From Myxococcales bacterium (lineage in GTDB: Bacteria; Myxococcota_A; Polyangia; Nannocystales; Nannocystaceae), in assembly GCA_020633315.1 (NCBI GenBank), contig JACKDV010000024.1:46561-110560 (forward strand): a DNA stretch of 64,000 nt. The letters are read 5' to 3'. A model generated the notes under the pieces. That model worked only from the letters and a program-made list of their open reading frames with translations, made no database searches and was not told where the DNA came from. Shown one piece after another: positions 17,180-24,108 of this stretch. A program made the position numbers and the translations under genes. Every line of letters starts with the position of its first letter. Position 1 is the stretch's first letter.

Positions 17180-17265
17180 CCTGGCAAGCAGGGGGCTCCC
17201 GGGTCTGGCCGATTCCCCTGCTGATCCAGTTACTTCCACGCCCACCCCTGCCGCCGCCGCGTCCG

Positions 17266-17895
17266 ATGGCCGAGCCCAGCGCAGATCCCACACCCTCTCG
17301 TCGCGCCGAGATCCTCGAGGCGGCCCTGCAGCTGCTCGCCGACGAGGGCTACGCCGGGGCCTCGCTGCGCAAGCTCGCGGCGCGCCTGGGCATCGCCCAG
17401 CCCAGCCTCTACCACTACTTCCGCACCAAGGAGGACCTCGTCGAGCACGTGCTGGCCTCGTACGCGGGGCGGATGTTCTCGGCGATGTCCCCCGACCGGC
17501 TCCCCCGCCGACTCGACGACGTGCCGCGAGCGGTGGTCGAGTCGGTGGTGGCCGTGTACCAGACCCCCACCCACCCGCTGTTCGTGCGGGTGGCGATCTC
17601 GGTCTCGCGGGTCAACGAGCGCTTCGGCACCCTCATGCGCCGGGTGTTCGTGGAGCAGGCCACCTGGGGGATCCAGCAGATCATGCGCCCCTTCGTGGAG
17701 CGCGGGGAGATCGAGGCCGACGACGCGCTGGATCTGGTGCGCATGCTGATCAACGCGGTGGGCCTGCGCATGCTCGAGGACAAGGTGATGTTCGCCGAGC
17801 ACGAGCAAGGCGCCGACTTCGATCGCTACGTCCGCTTCGTGATCGACACCGGCCAGACCCAGATCCGAGCGCTCCGCCGCCGCAAGCGGAGCTGA
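17266..17895 (+). CDS. TetR/AcrR family transcriptional regulator
   Basis: A 209-residue regulator. Residues 12-58 form the TetR helix-turn-helix (RAEILEAALQLLADEGYAG, then SLRKLAARLGIAQPSLYHYF). The remaining helices are the ligand and dimerisation domain, with no conserved ligand signature. TetR proteins repress neighbouring or divergent genes and usually themselves until a small molecule binds. The three CTATC-N4-GATAG palindromes upstream fit this. It converges with the lipoprotein gene, with only 13 bases between stops. Confidence 0.93.
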   Translation: MAEPSADPTPSRRAEILEAALQLLADEGYAGASLRKLAARLGIAQPSLYHYFRTKEDLVEHVLASYAGRMFSAMSPDRLPRRLDDVPRAVVESVVAVYQTPTHPLFVRVAISVSRVNERFGTLMRRVFVEQATWGIQQIMRPFVERGEIEADDALDLVRMLINAVGLRMLEDKVMFAEHEQGADFDRYVRFVIDTGQTQIRALRRRKRS

Positions 17896-17908
17896 TCGCG
17901 TCGCCGCG

Positions 17909-19363
17909 CTAGGGAACCCACACGCGCTCGAGCTCGGGCTCGTCGGACCCGTCCGCGGTGGTCTCGGCGATCAGCAGCAGGGGCGGGCGTGGGGTGGGCC
18001 CCTGGGCCAGCGCCTCGAGGGCGAGGGTGATGCGCCGAGTCTCGCCGGCCGGGAGCACCGTGTCGGGAGCGACCGCCCGGGGCACGCTCGCGTCGAGGAT
18101 GGCCACCGCCGCGAGCCGGGCCCGTCGCCCCTCGAGGTCGGCCACGCGCAGCCGCTGGAGCGGGCCGAGCCCTCCCGAGGCACCCTCGAGCACCGCGACC
18201 GTCGTCGTCGACGCGTCGGTGACCTCGCCGAGCAGCGCACAGTCGTAGGCGAGCGACAGGCCCCGGTGCGCGCGCGCCAGCTCGCGCCCACAGGCCAGCC
18301 GCAGCCCCTCGATCCGCAGCGCGCCCCGGCCGAGCTCCCACGGGGGTCCCTCGACCACCACCGCCTTCGCTCGCTCCACCTGGGTGGCGATGCCACGGGT
18401 GAAGGCCGCCTCGACCTCCTCGAGCCGCGCCCGGCGGGCCTGCACGCGAGGATCGTCCCAGCCCACCAGCGCCGCCGCGTCCTCGAGCCCGGCCTGGACG
18501 TTGGCGGTGCCGGAGGGTCCCTCGGGTCCCATCCCGAAGTCGACCGTGTCGAGCCGCGGCGGATCGTTGGTGATCATCCGGGCGAGCCGCTCGTCGATCC
18601 GCCGCAGGGCCGGCTCGAGCTCGCGCTCCACCACCTCGCGCGGGACCCCGCGGCACTCCACCGTCATCAGTCGCCCGCCGAAGGTGAGGGGCAGGCTGCC
18701 GCCGTAGGTGCCCGAGACCCGCCCCAGGGGGTCGTCGGAGAAGAGGTCCTTCTCCGCCAGGCTCGCCTCCAGCCGCTCCCCCTTGGTCAGCGACACCACC
18801 GGGGCCGAGACCAGCTCGCCGCGACCTCGATCGCGATTGCTCACCTCGGGGCGCCCGCGACCCGGCAGCCGCAGGCGAAGGTAGGGCTCCGCGCGCGAGT
18901 AGGAATCCACGCCGGAGATCGAGGCCTCGACCCGGCAGATCAGCAGCACCTGCTCGGCCGTGGTGGCGGTGGCGAGCTCGAGCAGGGCGGGCTTGTTGGC
19001 GACCTGGGGCGCATACGCGACGCGAGGGGCCCACGAGGGCCGAGCGGCATTGCTCGAGGCGGGAGTGCCCAGGGCCTCGGGGCGCGGCACCGGATCGAGC
19101 TCGGCCGGCGGCGGCTCCCAGAGCGCAGACTCGGGCGACCCCGCGGGCCTCGATGACTCCGGCTGCGACGACTCCGATGCCCGTGGCGACTCGACGACCC
19201 CCGAGGGATCGCTCGGCGGATGCTCGGCGCTCGGAGCCTCGCGGGCCGCCCTCTCGTCGACCGGCGGCTCCACGCTCCCGCAGCCTCCTGCCAGCCCGAG
19301 CGAGATCACCAGCGGCCAGCACACCACCGCACGCGATGCCGAGCCCGAACGGCGAGGGAGCAT
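17909..19363 (-). CDS. Large lipoprotein of unknown function
   Basis: A 484-residue protein with a signal peptide (VVCWPLVISLGLAGGC) whose Cys near residue 28 is a probable lipidation site. Residues 30-105 are a Ser/Pro/Glu-rich linker and the rest is a soluble domain with two or three Cys and alternating beta and helical segments. I recognise no family. The ATG at 19363 has a TAGGGT box ending 6 bases upstream. It lies between the TetR and MFS genes and is probably transcribed alone. Confidence 0.75.
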   Translation of the reverse strand: MLPRRSGSASRAVVCWPLVISLGLAGGCGSVEPPVDERAAREAPSAEHPPSDPSGVVESPRASESSQPESSRPAGSPESALWEPPPAELDPVPRPEALGTPASSNAARPSWAPRVAYAPQVANKPALLELATATTAEQVLLICRVEASISGVDSYSRAEPYLRLRLPGRGRPEVSNRDRGRGELVSAPVVSLTKGERLEASLAEKDLFSDDPLGRVSGTYGGSLPLTFGGRLMTVECRGVPREVVERELEPALRRIDERLARMITNDPPRLDTVDFGMGPEGPSGTANVQAGLEDAAALVGWDDPRVQARRARLEEVEAAFTRGIATQVERAKAVVVEGPPWELGRGALRIEGLRLACGRELARAHRGLSLAYDCALLGEVTDASTTTVAVLEGASGGLGPLQRLRVADLEGRRARLAAVAILDASVPRAVAPDTVLPAGETRRITLALEALAQGPTPRPPLLLIAETTADGSDEPELERVWVP

Positions 19364-19369
19364 GCCGAC

Positions 19370-19375
19370 ACCCTA
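19370..19375 (-). promoter_or_regulatory. -10-like box TAGGGT of the lipoprotein gene
   Basis: Read on the minus strand, TAGGGT ends 6 bases before ATG 19363. A second candidate, TACGCT (19375-19380), lies 11 bases away. Confidence 0.4.
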
Positions 19376-19442
19376 GCGTAGTTCGTGATCCCCGGAGCCC
19401 GTCCTCGCTCCGGCCGCAATCCGCTCGACCGTGAGCGGGGCG

Positions 19443-20708
19443 CTACCGCAGCGCTCGCAGGCCCTCGGGCAGGCGAGCCACCCGACGCGCCCCCCACAGC
19501 AGCAGCAGCCCGCCCACGGCCATCGGCACCGCGGTGAGCCCGATGGCCGCCGCCAGGCTCCAGCCCTCGCTCACCAGCCCCATCAGCGGAGGCGAGATCG
19601 CATCGCCCAGCACGTGGATCACCAGCACGTTCACCGCCACCGCGCGCGCCCGCATGGTCGCGGGCACGCAGGCCACGAGCGCGGCGTTGAGCGGACCGGT
19701 GTTGAGGAACAGCAGCAGCTCGGCCCCGAACGCCACGGCGAGGGTGGCCGTCATCGTGGGCATATGGGGCAGCAGCACCACCAGCGGCGCGCCGAGCAGC
19801 AGCCCCAGCCCGCTGATGCGGAAGTAGCCGCCCGCGCTCCGAGCCTGGGCCCGGTCGCCGAGCCACCCTCCCAGCAAGGTGCCCACCAGACCCCCGAGCA
19901 CCGTCACCGCCCCGAAGCTGGTGCCCGCCTCGCCCGTGCTCACGCCGTGGGTGCGCTCGAGGAAGGTCGGCATCCAGGCGCCCAGGCCTCCGATCGCGAA
20001 GGTCATCAGCGTGGTGCCGGCGGTGTTGATCCGCCACGCGGGGCTCCGCAGCAGCCGACGTACCGAGGCGCTCATCGGTCCCTCGGTGTCGGGCTCCACC
20101 TCCACACCCTCGTCTTCGTCCGAGGCGCCGCGCCGCGGCTCGGGCAGGGTGAGCATCGCCAGCGCCAGCAGCAGGCCGGGCACCCCCGCCACGAAGAACG
20201 CCGAGCGCCAGCCGTAGGCATCGGCGAGCGCCCCTCCCACCAGGTAGCCCAGGGCGCTGCCCACCGGGGTGGCCAGATAGAAGTAGGCCAGCTTGCGCCC
20301 GCGCTCCGAGGGCCGGAACAGATCGGCGATCACCGCGGGGGCCACCGCGGCGTAGCCCGCCTCGCCGATCCCCACCATCGCTCGCATCGCGAACAAGGTG
20401 CCGTAGCCCTGGGCCAGGCCCGAGCCCACGGTGGCCAGGCTCCAGATCGTCACCGACACCGCGGTGATCCGCTTGCGCGACGCTCGATCGCCGAGCTGCC
20501 CGAGGAACGGCGAGGCGATCGCATAGACCAGGATGAAGGCCGTCCCCAGCAGCCCCGACTGGCTGTCCCGCAGCCCGAGCTCCTGGCTCATGGGCTCGAG
20601 CACCGCGAACAGCACGTAGCGATCGAGGTAGTTGACGAAGTTGATCGCGGTCAGGACCAGGAGGATCGCGAGCGCAGCCCGCCGGGTCGGCACCTGGGCC
20701 CCAGACAC
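19443..20708 (-). CDS. MFS transporter, Spinster-like
   Basis: A 421-residue, 12-helix MFS protein. The first helix has the NYLDRYVLFAVL motif typical of the Spinster (sphingolipid/organic anion) branch, the loop 2-3 signature is GQLGDRASRKRI and the second half repeats it as GGWLGDRAQ. A charged central loop (DEDEGVEVEPDTEG) separates the halves. The GTG at 20708 is favoured over the longer frame because TAGCAT ends 7 bases upstream. The gene is divergent from the Cys-rich precursor at 20999; export of a peptide or lipid linked to that locus is possible but unproven. Confidence 0.9.
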   Translation of the reverse strand: MSGAQVPTRRAALAILLVLTAINFVNYLDRYVLFAVLEPMSQELGLRDSQSGLLGTAFILVYAIASPFLGQLGDRASRKRITAVSVTIWSLATVGSGLAQGYGTLFAMRAMVGIGEAGYAAVAPAVIADLFRPSERGRKLAYFYLATPVGSALGYLVGGALADAYGWRSAFFVAGVPGLLLALAMLTLPEPRRGASDEDEGVEVEPDTEGPMSASVRRLLRSPAWRINTAGTTLMTFAIGGLGAWMPTFLERTHGVSTGEAGTSFGAVTVLGGLVGTLLGGWLGDRAQARSAGGYFRISGLGLLLGAPLVVLLPHMPTMTATLAVAFGAELLLFLNTGPLNAALVACVPATMRARAVAVNVLVIHVLGDAISPPLMGLVSEGWSLAAAIGLTAVPMAVGGLLLLWGARRVARLPEGLRALR

Positions 20709-20715
20709 GTCCCGG

Positions 20716-20721
20716 ATGCTA
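20716..20721 (-). promoter_or_regulatory. -10-like box TAGCAT of the MFS gene
   Basis: On the minus strand TAGCAT ends 7 bases before GTG 20708, which supports this GTG as a leaderless start. Confidence 0.45.
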
Positions 20722-20998
20722 GAGCAGCCGTGCCCCTTCACCCACCGCCTCACCGCCCGCCCCTCGCCGCCCGGCGGCCCCTACGCGGCCCGTGGAGGGC
20801 GAAACCACGAGGTCATCGAACGAATCCGCTAGGAAAAGGTCGCAAAGCTGAGTATATGTCCAGTATCGCGAACGAGCCGGAAAGAACAAACTCCTCCGGC
20901 CGATCCAAACGCGATGCGACGCGCGTAACTCACGGCGCGAACGGACGATTACTCAGCCGTCCCACCCGGATACGGAACGACTCAGGAGAAAGAACGAA

Positions 20999-21268
20999 AT
21001 GGCGAACCTCAAGGACATTGCTGCCACTCTCGCGATCCTCAGCTCCAGCGCGCTCGTCATGAGCGGTTGCGGCAAGGATGCGCCCGCTACCGAGACGCCC
21101 GGCGAGGCCGGTGCTGCCGGCAGTGAAGCGGCCGAGGGCTCGTGCGGCGGCGAGAAGGCCGAGGGCTCCTGCTCCGCGGCCGAGGGCGAGGCCGAGGGCG
21201 GCGGCGAGGGCGAGGGCGAGGCTTCCTGCTCCGCCGAGGCCGAGGGTGAGGGCTCCTGCGGGGGCTGA
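20999..21268 (+). CDS. Cys-rich exported precursor peptide of an MNIO (bufferin/HvfA-like) RiPP locus
   Basis: An 89-residue protein with AGGAG at 20984-20988 before ATG 20999. Residues 1-24 are a Sec-type signal ending VMSGC, a weak lipobox with Cys24. From residue 46 the chain is only Glu, Gly, Ala and Ser around four Cys: EGSCGG (C49), EGSCS (C58), EASCS (C77) and EGSCGG (C87). Repeated EG-x-C-G/S units are the modification sites in HvfA-type peptides, whose Cys become copper-binding heterocycles. The neighbouring DUF692 and DUF2063-type genes make this the substrate. The 277 bases between it and the MFS promoter box are less GC-rich and should hold its promoter, but I cannot assign one. 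Confidence 0.85.
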   Translation: MANLKDIAATLAILSSSALVMSGCGKDAPATETPGEAGAAGSEAAEGSCGGEKAEGSCSAAEGEAEGGGEGEGEASCSAEAEGEGSCGG

Positions 21269-21293
21269 TCTCGAGACCCAAGCAACCTCGACC

Positions 21294-21320
21294 GTGCCGG
21301 TCGTCCTAGGCGACCGGCAC
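21294..21320 (+). terminator. First intra-operon hairpin after the precursor gene
   Basis: GTGCCGGTCG and CGACCGGCAC form a perfect 10-bp stem with a 7-base loop, starting 25 bases after the precursor stop. There is no T-tract. It could partly terminate or protect the precursor message. Confidence 0.65.
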
Positions 21321-21340
21321 CGGGCACGATGCCCAGCGCA

Positions 21341-21372
21341 GACCCGCGGCGGGAGCATTCCCTCCGCGGGTC
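21341..21372 (+). terminator. Second intra-operon hairpin
   Basis: GACCCGCGG pairs with CCGCGGGTC, continued inside by GGGA/TCCC after one mismatch, leaving a GCAT loop. It lies 20 bases after the first hairpin and 70 bases before the DUF692 start. Confidence 0.6.
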
Positions 21373-21421
21373 TCGTGCATTCGTTGCACGACCCGGCGCG
21401 AGACTCTCCAGCTCCGACCGC

Positions 21422-21427
21422 TATACT
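21422..21427 (+). promoter_or_regulatory. -10-like box TATACT before the DUF692 gene
   Basis: TATACT ends 15 bases before ATG 21443, downstream of both hairpins. It could give the enzyme genes their own promoter, separate from the precursor. No matching -35 was found. Confidence 0.4.
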
Positions 21428-21442
21428 GCCCCGAACGCCACG

Positions 21443-22378
21443 ATGAGCATGCTCCACGAGATCCAGAGGACCCGCGCCGTGCCCACGGGGATCGGCCTCG
21501 GCCTGCGGGCGCGCTTCATCGAGCAGGTCGACGCGGGCAAGGCCGACGGCGGACCGGCCTTCCTCGAGCTGTCGCCCGAGAACTACATGCACCGAGGCGG
21601 TCGCAACCCGGCCCGCCTCGCTCGCATCGCCGAGCGCTTCCCGATCATCACCCACGGCCTGATGATGTCGCTGGGCGGGCCCGATCCCTTCGACGACGAC
21701 TACTTCGGCTTCCTGCGCGACTTCCTCGACCACTACGACCCCCCGTGGCACTCCGACCACGTGTGCTGGAGCGGCCAGGGCGGCACCTTGCTGCACGATC
21801 TCCTGCCCCTGCCCTTCACCACCGCCGTGGCCAAGCGGGTCGCGAGCCGGGTGCGAGAGGCCCGGGATCGCCTCGAGCGTCCGATGGCCGTGGAGAACAT
21901 CAGCTGGTACATGCGGCTGGGGCACGGCGAGCACGACGAGCCCGAGTTCCTCACCGAGGTGCTCGAGCGCGCCGAGTGTGGCCTGCTGCTCGACGTCAAC
22001 AACGTCTTCGTCAACGCCCACAACCACGGCTTCGACCCCTACGCGTGGCTCGAGCGGATCCCCCTCGATCGCGTGCTGCAGCTGCACATCGCCGGCCACG
22101 AGCCCTGGGACGAGAGCCTCGTCGTCGACACCCACGGCGAGACCGTGCGCGACGAGGTGTACGAGCTGATGGCGTGGGTCATCGAGCGCATCGGGCCGCG
22201 CCCCGTGCTGCTCGAGCGCGACAGCAACATCCCTCCCCTCTCCGAGCTGCTCACCGAGATCCAGCGCCTCGACGCCACCTACCAGGAGGCGGTGGGTCGC
22301 TGGCAGGGCCGCAGCGCCGCGCAGGGGCCCGCGGCCGCGATCTCGCCGGCCCAGGAGATCGGCTCGCATGGCGTCTGA
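21443..22378 (+). CDS. DUF692 multinuclear non-heme iron oxidase (MNIO; MbnB/HvfB/BufB-like)
   Basis: A 311-residue TIM-barrel enzyme with the conserved DUF692 blocks in order: LELSPENYM (E46, N47), ITHGLMMSLG (H71), HSDHV (103-107), VENIS (E151, N152), LLDVNNVFVNAHNHGFDP (D184, N187, H193), LHIAGH (215-219) and DTHG (229-232). In MbnB, TglH and HvfB these residues hold two or three irons that oxidise peptide Cys to oxazolone/thioamide or thiooxazole-type groups. The length is normal. A second Met two codons in is an alternative start. It follows the Cys-rich precursor and overlaps the partner gene by 11 bases. Confidence 0.93.
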   Translation: MSMLHEIQRTRAVPTGIGLGLRARFIEQVDAGKADGGPAFLELSPENYMHRGGRNPARLARIAERFPIITHGLMMSLGGPDPFDDDYFGFLRDFLDHYDPPWHSDHVCWSGQGGTLLHDLLPLPFTTAVAKRVASRVREARDRLERPMAVENISWYMRLGHGEHDEPEFLTEVLERAECGLLLDVNNVFVNAHNHGFDPYAWLERIPLDRVLQLHIAGHEPWDESLVVDTHGETVRDEVYELMAWVIERIGPRPVLLERDSNIPPLSELLTEIQRLDATYQEAVGRWQGRSAAQGPAAAISPAQEIGSHGV

Positions 22379-23195
22379 GCCCCTCGTCCTCGAGGCCCCC
22401 ACCGCCGCCCTCGCCGCGGTGATCCGCGAGCAAGGGGCCGGCCCGCGCATGCGGGAGGATCTCGGCACCTACCTCCGGGCCCACGGGGTGGAGGGCGACG
22501 ATCTCCAGGCCATGCTCGACGTAGGCGCCGAGCGGATGCTGGTGTACCGGCAGCTCGTCCACAACCGCTTCCGCAACACCACCCGCGACTTCATCCCCCG
22601 CACCCTGGCCCGCCTGGGCAAGGCTCGCTACCACCAGGACATGGATGCGTTCCTCGAGGAGCACGCCGCCCACTCGCCCTACCTGCGCGACCTGCCGGCC
22701 GAGTTCGTGGAGTGGGTGCTGCCGCGCTGGGCCGACGACCCCGAGGTGCCGAGCTACCTGTGCGATCTGGCGCGCCACGAGCTGCTCGACCTCGACGTCC
22801 GCAACGACTGGCGGGGCGGCGAGGAGCCCACGGGGCTGCCCCTGGCCCTCGACCGGCCGCTGCGCTTCGACGGCGCGGTGCGGATGGTCGAGTACGACCA
22901 CGCGGTGCAGCGGCTGACCAAGGCGGTCGACGACCGCACCGTGCCCGACGCCGAGCCCACGCGCCTGCTGGTGTACCGCGACGCCGAGCACCGCCCGCGC
23001 TACCTGCTGCTCACCCCCTTTGCCTACGCGCTGTGCCGCGCGCTGGTCCTCGACGGCCTCGCCGTGCAGCCGGGCCTCATGGCCGCGTGCGAGGCCCTGG
23101 GCGAGCCGCTCGACGACGACAAGCTCGCCTCGGCCGCCACGCTCTTCGCCGATCTGATGGATCGCGGCGTGTGCCTGGGTGCCGAGCCGGACTGA
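22368..23195 (+). CDS. DUF2063-type MNIO partner protein (HvfC/BufC-like)
   Basis: A 275-residue protein. The N-terminal 120 residues fit the DUF2063 pattern: a helical YRQLVHNRFRNTTRDFIPRT segment, then LARLG, a His/Ser-Pro element (HAAHSPYLRDLPAEFVEWV) and LCDLARHELLDLDV. The C-terminal half should supply the peptide-recognition (RRE-like) fold that delivers the precursor leader to the oxidase. DUF692 enzymes almost always come with such a partner. The gene starts inside the DUF692 gene (11-base overlap), so the two are translated together. The DUF2063 call rests on motif memory and not on a search. Confidence 0.8.
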   Translation: MASEPLVLEAPTAALAAVIREQGAGPRMREDLGTYLRAHGVEGDDLQAMLDVGAERMLVYRQLVHNRFRNTTRDFIPRTLARLGKARYHQDMDAFLEEHAAHSPYLRDLPAEFVEWVLPRWADDPEVPSYLCDLARHELLDLDVRNDWRGGEEPTGLPLALDRPLRFDGAVRMVEYDHAVQRLTKAVDDRTVPDAEPTRLLVYRDAEHRPRYLLLTPFAYALCRALVLDGLAVQPGLMAACEALGEPLDDDKLASAATLFADLMDRGVCLGAEPD

Positions 23196-23244
23196 AGGAC
23201 GCCGGCCCGGCCGCGAGCAACGGGCGTGGAGCCCAGCGGCGGGG

Positions 23245-24009
23245 CTACTGCCCGACCTCGGCGTTGCCGGCCTGGTCGGGGGTGTAGCCGCCCACGCTGA
23301 GGCCGTCGATGTCGCACCACACCCAGGTCGTGCCGCCATCACCGGAGATCCGCGCCGCGTAGTCGTAGATCCCCTCCATGTCGATCTGTAGATCGCCCAT
23401 GTACTCGTCGTTGATGGCGCTGTAGCCCGGGGCTCCAGGGCCGTAGCCCCCGTTGGGGCTGGCGCTCACGTAGGTCCAGGGGGCGCCGATGCCCATCGAG
23501 GGATCGCTGCCGTCGAGGCCATAGCCCAGCTCCACCACCAGCATGGGATCGGGATCGGTCACCCCGCTCTGATCGGTGAGGCCGGCCGCGTACACCCGCA
23601 CGTAGTTCGTCCACGCCTCGCTCACCGCCACCGAGACCGAGGGCGGGTACTGCAGGTTGCACCAGCCGACGTCGTAGGTCTCGGGCCCCGTGTCCTCCGA
23701 GGTGCCGGGCTCGTCGGTGGTGGTCCCCGGCTCGTCGGTGGTGGTCCCGCTCTCGTCGACCGAGCCGGTGGAGGTGCTGCCACCGCCGTCGCTGGTCGAG
23801 CTCCCCGAGGTCCCCTGCGAGTCATCGGTCGCCCCCTCGGTGGCCGTGGGCGTGGTGATGGAGGAGATGGTGGTGATGGTGACGTTGGTCGCGTCACCGG
23901 TGGAGCCCGAGGTGGTGATCCCCGTGGTCTCGCCCTCCTCGGGCTCGACCGTGCACGCCGAGGCGAGCAGGACCAGGGCACCCCACGACACGATCTTCAG
24001 GTAGGCCAT
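23245..24009 (-). CDS. Lipoprotein with a Thr/Ser-rich stalk and Cys-containing C-terminal domain
   Basis: A 254-residue protein. The signal peptide ends in LLASAC (Cys19), a lipidation site. Residues 20-115 are a low-complexity Thr/Ser/Gly/Asp stalk with the tandem unit TTDEPG twice. The C-terminal 140 residues are Tyr/Gly/Trp-rich and have one Cys near each end. The layout matches the many stalked surface lipoproteins of Nannocystineae; no enzyme motif is visible. ATG 24009 has a good AGAGGATG ribosome-binding site, so the longer frame is not used. It converges with the DUF2063-type gene. Confidence 0.8.
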   Translation of the reverse strand: MAYLKIVSWGALVLLASACTVEPEEGETTGITTSGSTGDATNVTITTISSITTPTATEGATDDSQGTSGSSTSDGGGSTSTGSVDESGTTTDEPGTTTDEPGTSEDTGPETYDVGWCNLQYPPSVSVAVSEAWTNYVRVYAAGLTDQSGVTDPDPMLVVELGYGLDGSDPSMGIGAPWTYVSASPNGGYGPGAPGYSAINDEYMGDLQIDMEGIYDYAARISGDGGTTWVWCDIDGLSVGGYTPDQAGNAEVGQ

Positions 24010-24108
24010 GACGCATCCTCTTACCCGATGGCGCGGGCGCGAGCAATGCCGGATCGTGTCACAGCGCCGGGCGTCGCGGCCGCGACCACCACCACGCCAC
24101 GCCACGCC

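Noticed and set aside
23690..23830. Short tandem repeats that could be read as a CRISPR or minisatellite
   Set aside because: They encode the TTDEPG/Ser-Thr stalk of a lipoprotein and follow codon phase; there are no spacers.
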